Assembly: GCA_023412765.1 (NCBI GenBank)
Contig: JAEZBX010000211.1
Span: 1 to 23,541 of the forward strand
Source: Bacteroidota bacterium
Lineage (GTDB): Bacteria; Bacteroidota; Bacteroidia; Cytophagales; Cyclobacteriaceae
Length of the DNA stretch: 23,541 nt
Direction: 5' to 3'
Below are positions 15,818-23,283 of this stretch, in pieces; position 1 is the stretch's first letter, and each line of letters begins with the position of its first letter. Under the pieces are notes generated by a model. The model was not told where the DNA came from, made no database searches, and worked only from the letters and a program-made list of their open reading frames with translations. The translations under genes were made by a program, and so were the position numbers.

Positions 15818-17287
15818 CTAGAATGAATCCAGCGCTCCATGAGCGCTCGCCCATGTCCAGGTGAATTCGGATTTGTCAGCACCTACTGTGTTTGCTCCGG
15901 CAGACACTGATGTGGTAAACGCATCTGTTCCGTCAAGGAAGAAGTCCGTTAAAGCCGAACCATCGGGAATGGTTGCCTCCAGAGTAGCAAACGTACATCC
16001 TGCCGGATTAAGGTCAAAAGTTTGGCCGGCAACCATATCAAAGAAGTATATGGATTCCATGTCTGTAAGGGAATTTGCATCAAGGTCAACCAGCCCGGCC
16101 GCCTCCACGTCGTCATCAGCAACGGTTGCCCTAACGGAACCGTTGATCAGAGTATGTGTAGCCGCCAGAGTTCCTTCCGGACCGTCAAGTTCAAACAATT
16201 TGTCGCCAGCGCCGATCACCACAAAGTTATCCAACGTGCCTCCCCAAGACTGGTCTGTGTCAATTGCATCGTCACCGGCGTACCAAACGAGTGCGTGGTT
16301 AACATTAACAGTCCCGCCGAACCATTCGATTCCGTCATCCTGGTTGCCCACAACTTCAACATATTCAATTATTGTCCCTGAGCCAACGCCGCCCAGTGTT
16401 AATCCATTGATCTCGTTACCCTCGCCAATATTCGACCCGCCATGACGGATAGAAATGTATCTGATTACGCCCGAGTTGTCGTCGGCTATATTACCGCCAT
16501 AAGTACCATTTGGATCATCAGCAGGGATACCTTCGATTTGCGCAGTCTCGTTGTCTGACGCTACTGAAATTGGTGCCTTGCCCATTATAAGCAAGCCTCC
16601 CCACAGGCCATTGATCGTAGGTTCAAGATTCGGGCTTTCGATCATCCCCGGCTCAATTTCGTCGGCAACAGATGTGAATATGATCGGAGACTCGGCAGTT
16701 CCCTCCGCTAATAGAGTTGCCCCCCGCGCAATGATCAGTGCTGTTGCATTAGATCCAGTACCCGCTTCACCCTTTACAACGACTCCGGGTTCAATCGTTA
16801 AGGTAACGCCGTCAACAACAGCAATTCGCGATTTCAATATATAAGTCTTGCCAGTCTCCCAGGTAGCGTCTTCTGTAATGTTGGCGCTGACTTCGATTTC
16901 AAGGTCCTCAACTGGCTCCGACGTTTTGTTAATTGCCGCAGTTTGGGAAGCTGTTTTGTTATTGTTATCCGTTACTGAAATAGTAATAGTTCCAGCACCT
17001 GCGGTCGCATCAGCGGTGAAGGTAATGACAACGTTACCTGAATTTGCGCCTGCCGCCGGTTCAGATTTTTTCGCAGCTGTACCTCCCGTTGCCGTTGCGC
17101 TAACTGATTTATATCCGCCTGGAACGCTTACAACAAACGTCACGTCAACAGCATTGGAAACTTGAACGCTGGAAGTAGAGGGAGGTGTCAATGTAGGTCC
17201 GTCTGGTGCGGCATCATCATCGTCGTCGCATGCCACGAATGCCATTACTAATGACGAAATGGCCAGCATGGATATCAGTTTTCTCAT
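15818..17287 (-). CDS. Surface-type lipoprotein with right-handed beta-helix-like repeats
   Basis: This 489-residue lipoprotein has signal helix MRKLISMLAISSLVMAFVAC, predicting acylation at Cys20. Five aspartates follow directly, resembling the acidic lipoprotein export signal that sends Bacteroidota lipoproteins to the cell surface. A low-complexity, Thr/Ala-rich immunoglobulin-like region spans about 35-125. From about 130 on, the sequence has beta-helix character: TLTIEPGVVVKGEAG, ALIIARGATLLAEGTAESPIIFTS, GLWGGLLIMGKAPIS, VIRYISIRHGG, TIIEYVEVVGNQDDGIEWFGG and NHALVWYAGDDAID. The many Asp and Asn turns suggest Ca2+ or polysaccharide contact, but no catalytic set is evident. It precedes the TonB-dependent receptor in transcription order and may play a SusD-like capture role; that is inference. 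I recall similar proteins annotated only as hypothetical in Bacteroidota. A CACCTTTG box (17328-17335, minus strand) is a weak promoter candidate. Confidence 0.85.
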   Translation of the reverse strand: MRKLISMLAISSLVMAFVACDDDDDAAPDGPTLTPPSTSSVQVSNAVDVTFVVSVPGGYKSVSATATGGTAAKKSEPAAGANSGNVVITFTADATAGAGTITISVTDNNNKTASQTAAINKTSEPVEDLEIEVSANITEDATWETGKTYILKSRIAVVDGVTLTIEPGVVVKGEAGTGSNATALIIARGATLLAEGTAESPIIFTSVADEIEPGMIESPNLEPTINGLWGGLLIMGKAPISVASDNETAQIEGIPADDPNGTYGGNIADDNSGVIRYISIRHGGSNIGEGNEINGLTLGGVGSGTIIEYVEVVGNQDDGIEWFGGTVNVNHALVWYAGDDAIDTDQSWGGTLDNFVVIGAGDKLFELDGPEGTLAATHTLINGSVRATVADDDVEAAGLVDLDANSLTDMESIYFFDMVAGQTFDLNPAGCTFATLEATIPDGSALTDFFLDGTDAFTTSVSAGANTVGADKSEFTWTWASAHGALDSF

Positions 17288-17506
17288 GTCTAGGATTTTT
17301 TAGTTTTTATATTTCGATTCAACGGTTCAAAGGTGGGTATCTAGTGTTAAATGAAGCCAATCCAGAGTTTAACAAATTGTTAGGAACATGAAGACTGCAT
17401 TACGGATTTGTTAATGACTTTTGATAATCATATACTTTACCACAGAGGACCGGCGACACGGAGAAAACATTGATGCTATAACCCTCTCTTTGTAGGTTCT
17501 TCATAA

Positions 17507-17582
17507 TTCTTGGTGAACGTTGTGACCCGACTGGTTAACTAAGACGTTCAAAATGCCGGGTCACTACGATCACCAAGGAGAA
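17507..17582. repeat. Large interrupted inverted repeat, dispersed repeat copy B
   Basis: The left arm 17507-17529 (TTCTTGGTGAACGTTGTGACCCG) would pair with the right arm 17557-17582. The complement of the left arm reads CGGGTCACAACGTTCACC, and the right arm reads CGGGTCACTACGATCACC, so 16 of the first 18 positions match, plus AAG beyond. The loop is 27 bases. Bases 17496-17526 match the reverse complement of 4541-4571 at 23 of 31 positions. No transposase or target duplication was seen. Confidence 0.65.
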
Positions 17583-17613
17583 ATCACAACGACCACTACG
17601 TGAGTACGAAAAT

Positions 17614-17627
17614 GCGGAATGATCCGC
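17614..17627 (-). terminator. Possible weak terminator for MoxR gene
   Basis: GCGGA (17614-17618) and TCCGC (17623-17627) form a GC-rich 5-bp hairpin with a four-base loop. On the minus strand it is followed by ATTTTCG, a short T-run. It lies 67 bases after the MoxR stop. The stem is short, so the call is tentative. Confidence 0.35.
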
Positions 17628-17693
17628 CTTGCTCCTGAGAATTGGAAGGCAGAAGTATAAGTAAAAGGTAGGAGTACCGTTGAAAATCGGAAA

Positions 17694-18680
17694 CTATTTG
17701 TTGATCGGGACTTTGCCGAGAATAGCTTTGATAATATCGGCAGTGCGCACGTTATCTGCCTCGGCTTCATAATTCAGGATTATCCTATGATTCATAACGT
17801 CGAGTGCCACTTCCTTGATGTCTTCGGGCAGTACGTAGTCGCGTCCTTCCATGTAAGCCATTGCCTTCGCAGCAAGATTCAGATTAATACTAGCGCGAGG
17901 GGATGCGCCGAACTGTATGTATTGTGCCTGCTCGTTCAGCTTATAGTCCAACGGTTTGCGTGTAGCATACACCAGTTCAATTATGTATTGCTCCAATGAA
18001 TCAGAAATTGTGACCTTATTTACCTGATCTCTTATCGCGAAAATATCTTCCTTGCTCAATACGGTGTTGACGGTATAATCAAACTTCATGTTGGAGATCC
18101 TCCGCATGATTTCCATCTCCTGGTTCTTCGAAGGGTAATCCACAAAGACTTTCATCATGAAACGATCGACCTGTGCTTCTGGAAGCGGATACGTTCCCTC
18201 CTGATCGACAGGATTCTGTGTTGCCATCACCAGAAATGGCCTGTCAAGTGTAAAGGTCGTTTCTCCAATAGTAACCTGCTTTTCTTGCATTGCCTCGAGC
18301 AAAGCGGATTGCACTTTGGCGGGTGATCGGTTGATCTCATCCGCCAAAATGATGTTTGCAAATATCGGCCCTTTCTTCACTTCAAATTTCCCCTCACGCT
18401 GATTGTAAATCATAGTTCCAACAAGGTCAGAGGGCAGTAGATCCGGAGTAAACTGGATGCGTTGGAATTCAAGGTGCAACACCTGGGCAAGTGTACTGAT
18501 AGTAAGAGTTTTTGCTAATCCCGGAACACCTTCAAGCAGAACGTGTCCATTCGTAAACAGACCTATCATCAACCGGTTTACCATGTATTCCTGGCCTACA
18601 ACGACCTTACCTACTTCTCGGTAAACCTGCTTTACTTTTTCTTTATGCTCCTCGTGCTTTTCTACTGCTACCGTTTCCAT
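17694..18680 (-). CDS. MoxR-family AAA+ ATPase
   Basis: This 328-residue AAA+ chaperone-like ATPase shows Walker A GVPGLAKT (51-58), Walker B ILADEINR (111-118), sensor 1 ATQNP (153-157), the MoxR marker EGTYPLPEAQ-DRF (161-174) and GASPRAS in the C-terminal lid domain. MoxR proteins help assemble or activate protein complexes, usually with VWA-domain partners. The start at 18680 (METVAVEKHE) is preferred; an upstream frame start at 18728 adds 16 residues with no family likeness. Normally a DUF58 gene and VWA or transglutaminase genes follow directly; here a 406-base gene-free region follows instead, so this copy is separated from its usual partners. A divergent phosphoesterase gene starts 90 bases away. 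Confidence 0.95.
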   Translation of the reverse strand: METVAVEKHEEHKEKVKQVYREVGKVVVGQEYMVNRLMIGLFTNGHVLLEGVPGLAKTLTISTLAQVLHLEFQRIQFTPDLLPSDLVGTMIYNQREGKFEVKKGPIFANIILADEINRSPAKVQSALLEAMQEKQVTIGETTFTLDRPFLVMATQNPVDQEGTYPLPEAQVDRFMMKVFVDYPSKNQEMEIMRRISNMKFDYTVNTVLSKEDIFAIRDQVNKVTISDSLEQYIIELVYATRKPLDYKLNEQAQYIQFGASPRASINLNLAAKAMAYMEGRDYVLPEDIKEVALDVMNHRIILNYEAEADNVRTADIIKAILGKVPINK

Positions 18681-18769
18681 TGAATCTATTTCAGGTTTAA
18701 ACCGATAAAATAACGTAATTATTACCAATTAAGGTGGAAAATTTGTTGGAAATCAACATACTTGGTTAA

Positions 18770-19462
18770 ATGGCTTTACTAAAAACGTATGTGATCGGTG
18801 ATATTCATGGTGCATTCAGGGCACTAAAGCAATGCCTTGAGAAATCGCGCTTCAACTATGAAGCCGATCATTTGATTTGCCTCGGCGATGTATGCGACGG
18901 GTGGCCGGATACCTTATTATGTATTGAGGAATTGTTGAAGATTAGAAACGTTACCTACATTTTGGGTAATCATGACATCTGGCTTATGAACTGGTTTCAA
19001 CAGAATATTGCCGAGGAGATCTGGCTAAGTCAGGGGGGCGCAGCAACTATAGCTTCATACTCCCAGGGAATACCACCTTCGCATGTTGAATTTTTTAAGA
19101 GAGCATTGCACTACTTCGTCCACAAAGGGAAACTCTTCGTGCATGCCGGAATTGATCCACACGTACCGTTGGAGAAGCAGGACATTCTTAATTTTGCGTG
19201 GGATAGGTCTCTGGTTCAAAAAGCCTGGAACTATTACGTTAGAGAAACTTCAACACAAATAACCCAATTTGAGGAAGTTTTTTTGGGGCACACTCCCATC
19301 CCATTTACACACCCTATCAAATCATGTGAGATCTGGATGATGGACACCGGCGCCGGGTGGTCCGGCGTGCTATCCATGATGGAGATTCATTCTAAAGAAG
19401 TATTCATCAGCGATCCGGTTCCGATGTTGTATCCGGGAATCGAAGGCAGGAAGAAAATGTAA
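18770..19462 (+). CDS. PPP-type metallophosphoesterase (Ser/Thr phosphatase or ApaH-like)
   Basis: This 230-residue calcineurin-like phosphoesterase has the dinuclear metal motifs GDIHG (10-14; Asp11, His13), GDVCDGWPD (39-47; Asp40), GNHD (66-69) and His125 in VHAG, plus a late FLGHTPIPF. The family covers bacterial protein phosphatases (PrpA/PrpB-like), diadenosine tetraphosphatase ApaH and related enzymes. The usual GDxxDRG of PPP phosphatases is GDVCDGWPD here, so the arginine is absent and protein phosphatase activity should not be assumed. It is cytoplasmic, with no signal peptide. It is transcribed alone, divergent from moxR and convergent with the exonuclease gene (10 bases between stops). 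Confidence 0.88.
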   Translation: MALLKTYVIGDIHGAFRALKQCLEKSRFNYEADHLICLGDVCDGWPDTLLCIEELLKIRNVTYILGNHDIWLMNWFQQNIAEEIWLSQGGAATIASYSQGIPPSHVEFFKRALHYFVHKGKLFVHAGIDPHVPLEKQDILNFAWDRSLVQKAWNYYVRETSTQITQFEEVFLGHTPIPFTHPIKSCEIWMMDTGAGWSGVLSMMEIHSKEVFISDPVPMLYPGIEGRKKM

Positions 19463-19472
19463 CGTTGGTATA

Positions 19473-20861
19473 TCAGCAATCTGCCACTGAATCGAACACA
19501 ACCACCTGTCCACCTCTAGGGTTTGTTACGTAACCATTGATAAGACTTTGTACGCTCGGCGTTTCGGGACTTCTCTTTACAAATATTTTTGCCGACTCAA
19601 AATCAGAAATAGTATTATGCTTCTCAAAGAAACCATAACCAACATAAGTTCCACGCTCTACCAATACGAGCGATTGTTCCTCGATATTTCGCCCTCTACC
19701 GATAATTGCTACTGATCCACCCTGGTTACTGAATGAGTCAATGGCCTTTGCAACCCTGTCGTTATACGCATCGGTGCACTCGGTGCCCATGCATGCCCCG
19801 TGACATTTGCCGGTCTGATATTCAAAACACAGTCCTTTCGCCAATTGCAGCCCGCTTAGTTTTGGGCACAGATCAAAAGCTCGTACTTTCTCCCACAAAA
19901 AATTCCATGCGGCTCCTTTTGAATTGAATCGCTTCAGTGGCCTGGCACCGCGAGCAATAACATTCACAGAAAATCTCCTATACCCATTTCGATCTTCGTA
20001 GTCAAATATTCCCCACTCTTCTATTCTGAATTTTTGCGCCTGATTGTACTTAGGCCATAGCCGGCGTATCTCCTGTGACTCAAGAATGAGGGCGATCAAT
20101 TCATTACCCGTCAGCTCATAACTTATATGATGAATTTCATTGCGGATTCTGGAGCGACTCCACTCCCTCGCATCACCGGTAAAGTGTCCCGCTATTCTCT
20201 TTTTTATATTGATTGCCTTGCCCACATAAATGACATCGCCATGCGCATTGTGAAAATAATATACCCCTGGCAGCCCTGGCAGTCGATCGAATTCTTCCTT
20301 GGGTAAATTAGGGGGGAGGATAGTCTCGCCCGAATTTTTCTTGAGCGTTTTAAGAATGTATTGATCATGGTCGCGCCTCAGCAACTGATCGAAGATTTTT
20401 ACAGTTGCCTCTGCATCCCCACCTGCGCGGTGACGATCAATGATTTGTATACCCAGACTTTCTGATAAGCTGCCCAGGCTATACGACCGAAGGCCAGGGA
20501 TAATTTTTCGGCTCAGCCTGACGGTACAAAGCTTCTTAGAGTTCCAGTTGATTCCCACTCCTTCCAACTCCTTCTTCAAAAATGAATAATCGAAGTGAGC
20601 ATTGTGCGCTACGAAAATTTTCCCCTCAAGCCTTTTATAAATATCCTCGGCAACCTCCTTGAACGACGGTGCCGTCATTACCATCTCAGAGGTAATACCA
20701 GTCAAACCTGTAATGTAATAAGGAATATGTCGCTCTGGATTTATGAGCGTGCGAAATGAGTCCGTGATGCGAATGCCGTCGTGATGATAAATGGCTATTT
20801 CGGTGATGCGATGGTTTTCAGCATATCCTCCCGTCGTCTCTATATCCACTATCGCATACAT
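19473..20861 (-). CDS. DnaQ-type exonuclease fused to GIY-YIG (UvrC/Cho-like) nuclease
   Basis: This is a 462-residue two-nuclease protein. Residues 1-165 are a DEDDh 3'-5' exonuclease like the polymerase III epsilon subunit: VDIETTG (Asp6, Glu8), AHNAHFDYSFL (Asp91) and HRAGGDAEAT (His144, Asp149). Residues about 193-275 are a GIY-YIG endonuclease: GLPGVYYFHN (196-205), IYVGKAINIKKR (211-222) and Glu261 in LILESQEIRRLWPKYN. A cysteine-bearing segment, LCFEYQTGKCHGACMG (about 344-359), resembles the one after the GIY-YIG domain in UvrC, and about 100 residues of unknown fold follow. The fusion is a known but little-studied type (I recall mycobacterial examples) thought to act in DNA repair. 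Unlike UvrC it lacks the C-terminal RNase H-like nuclease and HhH parts. Confidence 0.93.
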   Translation of the reverse strand: MYAIVDIETTGGYAENHRITEIAIYHHDGIRITDSFRTLINPERHIPYYITGLTGITSEMVMTAPSFKEVAEDIYKRLEGKIFVAHNAHFDYSFLKKELEGVGINWNSKKLCTVRLSRKIIPGLRSYSLGSLSESLGIQIIDRHRAGGDAEATVKIFDQLLRRDHDQYILKTLKKNSGETILPPNLPKEEFDRLPGLPGVYYFHNAHGDVIYVGKAINIKKRIAGHFTGDAREWSRSRIRNEIHHISYELTGNELIALILESQEIRRLWPKYNQAQKFRIEEWGIFDYEDRNGYRRFSVNVIARGARPLKRFNSKGAAWNFLWEKVRAFDLCPKLSGLQLAKGLCFEYQTGKCHGACMGTECTDAYNDRVAKAIDSFSNQGGSVAIIGRGRNIEEQSLVLVERGTYVGYGFFEKHNTISDFESAKIFVKRSPETPSVQSLINGYVTNPRGGQVVVFDSVADC

Positions 20862-20930
20862 GGCCGTAATTTAGAATTTGACTTGTTCAGTTAAAAGAGG
20901 AAATTGAAGCAATTATCAAATCATCAAAAA

Positions 20931-21278
20931 ATGAATGGACTTATTCGTTTCTTGCTTTCAGGGCTTGCAGTTTTATTGACTGCATATCTGCTACCCGGCG
21001 TGCACGTTATTCATTATGGATACGCCTTGCTTGCTGCCATTGTTATCTCACTGGCGAATATTTTCGTCAAGCCCTTGTTGATCATTTTTACCATACCGAT
21101 TACTATTCTTACCCTCGGACTTTTTTTGCTAGTTGTCAATGCGTTGATAATCCTACTCGTCGAAGCAATCGTACCGGGGTTCAGTGTCGACGGGTTTTGG
21201 TGGGCGCTAGCATTCAGCCTTATCCTTTCGATCTTTAATAGCATGTTTTCGGGATTGGCAAAAGAGAAAAATGATTAG
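20931..21278 (+). CDS. YvlD/phage holin 4-2 family membrane protein
   Basis: This is a 115-residue integral membrane protein of the PF04020 family (Bacillus YvlD, actinobacterial and cyanobacterial relatives). Four hydrophobic helices are visible: IRFLLSGLAVLLTAYLLPGV, YALLAAIVISLANIFVKPLL, IIFTIPITILTLGLFLLVVNALIILLV (split by a turn) and FWWALAFSLILSIFNSMFS. The VKPLL...P-T-LGLF-N pattern is the family signature. The name holin is historical; membership in a lysis system is not implied. The start is set at the ATG at 20931 because relatives begin directly before the first helix; an upstream TTG at 20904, preceded closely by AAGAGG, is possible. It lies 69 bases from the divergent exonuclease gene and stands alone. 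Confidence 0.9.
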   Translation: MNGLIRFLLSGLAVLLTAYLLPGVHVIHYGYALLAAIVISLANIFVKPLLIIFTIPITILTLGLFLLVVNALIILLVEAIVPGFSVDGFWWALAFSLILSIFNSMFSGLAKEKND

Positions 21279-21313
21279 ACCGCCCGGGCCATAACAAAGC
21301 CCGGGATACGGTC
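21278..21313 (+). terminator. GC-rich hairpin after the YvlD-like gene
   Basis: CCCGGGC (21283-21289) and GCCCGGG (21299-21305) form a perfect 7-bp GC stem with a nine-base loop, extended by GACCG (21278-21282) and CGGTC (21309-21313) across a three-base bulge. It begins at the last base of the stop codon. No T-run follows directly, so it may be a transcript-stabilising or Rho-dependent 3' hairpin rather than a classic terminator. Confidence 0.65.
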
Positions 21314-21377
21314 GTCAGAATTATTTGCCAACTATTCTGAAAGAATTTTTTTTTGAATAATTGCTCTTACTCTGTGT

Positions 21378-21560
21378 TTGCGAGGTGTTGATGAGGAACG
21401 GCTATTTAAAACACGTGTGATCGCAGGCAGGTCAGTTTCAAAAAACAATAAGATCGAAATGTTCGATTCGAGAGGTAAGGAGCCCATCCAAACCAGATTT
21501 ATGAAGCACAACGGGACTTATTATCCTGTTACCGGCTTTACCCTTGCGGGTCCTGCCTGA
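21378..21560 (+). CDS. Possible small gene or gene remnant, unknown
   Basis: An open frame of about 60 residues (TTG start at 21378; open back to 21357) lies in the gap of just over 500 bases between the YvlD-like gene and the NarL-type regulator. Its product reads like real protein, with KIEMFDSRGKEPIQTRF and MKHNGTYYPVTGF, rather than a random shadow. No ATG start fits the whole frame; the only in-frame ATGs (first at 21459) would give short peptides. It may be the 3' remnant of a longer gene or a small uncharacterised gene. The remainder of the gap (21561-21755) holds no frame or structure of note besides the terminator. Confidence 0.35.
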   Translation: MRGVDEERLFKTRVIAGRSVSKNNKIEMFDSRGKEPIQTRFMKHNGTYYPVTGFTLAGPA

Positions 21561-21754
21561 CAATCACACGAATTTTGATTCCCCTGTTGATTAGAGCATA
21601 AATGCCCAATAACTAGTAATAAGTTCGGATAAGATTTTGACATTTTTTTTCATCGCCTGCCGAAAGCGTAAAGGATCATCTGCGCTACCCGTCAAGATCC
21701 CGCAACAACTGGGAATTTGAACGATTCCTAACGGAAATGCCCTCTTTGAATGCA

Positions 21755-21780
21755 TAAAAAATAGTACAATTATACTATGC
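21755..21780 (-). terminator. AT-rich terminator after the NarL-type regulator
   Basis: ATAGTACAATTATACTAT (21761-21778) is an 18-base near-palindrome with one mismatched pair. On the minus strand it is followed directly by TTTTTT. It lies seven bases past the regulator stop codon, so it fits as the end of the kinase/regulator transcript, although the stem is weak because it is AT-rich. Confidence 0.6.
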
Positions 21781-21785
21781 TTGGC

Positions 21786-22436
21786 TCACACCATGATGCC
21801 GGTTTCATAAGCATATTTAACCAGGCCGACGATATTATTCACTCCGACTTTGTCCATGATGTTAACCCTGTGATTACGGACAGTATTTTCGCTGAGATAC
21901 AACCTTTGCCCTATTTCCTTCATGGTTAGTTCCTGGCAAATAAGCAACAGAATTTCTCGTTCGCGATCGGTCAGGTCAGGATGATCAAAACTTGGGCGAT
22001 GTCCGGGCTTCCTCTCTTTAACATTCTTTCGCAAGACTGCAGCTACAAGTTCATTGTGATAAAAATCTTTGTCGGCGACGGCATAGATTGCTTGTTCCAA
22101 CTCGTCAGGTTCGGTATTTTTTAATAAGAATGCATGCACGCCCATATCCATCATATGAAGAATGAATTTGTTGCTGTCATGCATGGTGAGAACAATGATC
22201 TTAACATCCGGATATTTTTGTATGATATGCCCGCATGCCTCGGATCCATCCATCACAGGCATTTGCAGATCAACTAATACCACATCTGGAATTTCATTCT
22301 TGATAAGTGAAAGAAGCTCTTTGCCGTTCTCAGCATCTTTGACATCGATTACGCGCTCAAAACTTCGGAGCAGGTTTACCATTGCCTTCCGAAAAAGAGT
22401 ATGGTCATCAGCGATGTAGACTTTCAGAGATCTCAT
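21786..22436 (-). CDS. NarL/FixJ-type response regulator
   Basis: This 216-residue regulator has a receiver domain (1-120) with Asp10/Asp11, phosphoacceptor Asp56 in VLVDLQMPVMDG, Thr84 in IVLTMHD and Lys106 in FLLKNT, and a LuxR-type helix-turn-helix (about 155-205) with LTDREREILLLICQ and MKEIGQRLYLSENTVRNHRVN. It is the DNA-binding output of the overlapping upstream kinase. The ATG at 22436 is preferred over a TTG two codons upstream. It overlaps the kinase gene end (22408) by 29 bases, so the two are translationally coupled. Targets are not visible in the window. A terminator-like palindrome follows directly. Confidence 0.95.
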   Translation of the reverse strand: MRSLKVYIADDHTLFRKAMVNLLRSFERVIDVKDAENGKELLSLIKNEIPDVVLVDLQMPVMDGSEACGHIIQKYPDVKIIVLTMHDSNKFILHMMDMGVHAFLLKNTEPDELEQAIYAVADKDFYHNELVAAVLRKNVKERKPGHRPSFDHPDLTDREREILLLICQELTMKEIGQRLYLSENTVRNHRVNIMDKVGVNNIVGLVKYAYETGIMV

Positions 22437-23220
22437 GGTCAACGTACAAGGTTATTTTACTTCCTTTTCCGACATTACTCTTGTATTCCAACCGCGCGTT
22501 TAAAAGACGAGCGCGGTTTTCCATATTAAACAAGCCAAGACCCGAGCCGTTCCATGTCGCTGAAGTCTTCATCTTCGGATCAAAGCCCTTACCATCGTCT
22601 TCCACAGTAAGCTGCAATCCTTGCGCACCTGCCGAGGCTGTTACATTTATCACGCTAGCTTCGGCATGCTTTACTGCATTATTAATCAACTCCTGCACTA
22701 TACGGTATACTTTCAACGCCCTGGCAGCAGGCAAAGACGCGGCTTCGCCTTCTTCTGTAAACTTAATCGGTATTAAAGAAGCACCTTCAAACCGTTCGCA
22801 AAGTTCTTTCAACGCAGGCATTAGTCCAAATTTTTCCAACGTTGATGGCATTAGATCCAGGCTTATTCTTCGCACCGATGTCAGGGTATCATCCAACATC
22901 TGCTTGGATTGATCCACCAAACTCGGATCCTGAAGCTGTTTTCCAATAGCGGTTAGCCCAACCCGAATGGTGGACAACATTCCCCCGACGCTATCATGCA
23001 GGTCACCAGCCAGCCTTCTTCGTTCATTTTCTTCCGATTCAAGCGTTGCCTCCATCAACTTTTGTTGAAAATCGAGCTCCAGCAGTTGCCTTTTCAATTG
23101 CTCCTGCACCATTTTCTTTTGATAGAATACTACAAACACAATAATGAATCCCGCCAACACTAGCATTGCCACTGTCGCCAGTGAAAGTATAAGACCTAAT
23201 TGGGAACCTTCTGCTTCCAT
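22408..23220 (-). CDS. NarX/DesK-type sensor histidine kinase (HisKA_3)
   Basis: This 270-residue kinase has a single membrane helix (about 9-33) and almost no periplasmic sensor, followed by a short coiled coil (about 36-66). The phosphoacceptor motif is ERRRLAGDLHDSVGGML with His75. The ATPase domain shows VQELINNAVKHAEA (Asn181), DDGKGFD (208-214) and GSGLGLFNM (225-233). The start is the ATG at 23220; a TTG at 23259 would add 13 residues. With so little outside the cell, the kinase may sense through the membrane, through its coiled coil, or via a partner protein; the truncated membrane protein just upstream (63 bases, same strand) is a candidate. The downstream regulator gene overlaps its end. 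Confidence 0.94.
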   Translation of the reverse strand: MEAEGSQLGLILSLATVAMLVLAGFIIVFVVFYQKKMVQEQLKRQLLELDFQQKLMEATLESEENERRRLAGDLHDSVGGMLSTIRVGLTAIGKQLQDPSLVDQSKQMLDDTLTSVRRISLDLMPSTLEKFGLMPALKELCERFEGASLIPIKFTEEGEAASLPAARALKVYRIVQELINNAVKHAEASVINVTASAGAQGLQLTVEDDGKGFDPKMKTSATWNGSGLGLFNMENRARLLNARLEYKSNVGKGSKITLYVDHEISESLHR

Positions 23221-23283
23221 TTCGAAAAATAAAAAATGAAAGCGATCATTCAGATGCAACTGCTCGATTCTTTTTAGAATACA

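Larger units (their letters stand above)
17288..17693. other. Repeat-bearing intergenic region between MoxR and lipoprotein genes
   Basis: This 406-base stretch holds no credible gene. From left to right it contains the probable lipoprotein promoter region (minus strand), ACCACAGAG (17439-17447) followed by a related CACGGAG unit, the large inverted repeat at 17507-17582, a small GC hairpin (17614-17627) suited to ending the MoxR transcript, and a loose purine-rich repeat at about 17645-17680. A long tail this rich in degenerate repeats is unusual among the otherwise tight gaps of the window. Confidence 0.6.

Noticed and set aside
15861..17165. Long open frames on the plus strand opposite the beta-helix lipoprotein (up to 194 residues)
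   Set aside because: They are antisense to a clear lipoprotein gene; Ser/Pro/Thr/Val-rich output is the shadow of its biased codon use.
17507..17582. Insertion sequence or MITE ends
   Set aside because: No transposase, no clear target-site duplication and a 27-base loop only; kept as a repeat.
20931..21278. Prophage lysis gene (holin)
   Set aside because: The holin name is historical for this YvlD-type family; no endolysin or phage gene is near.
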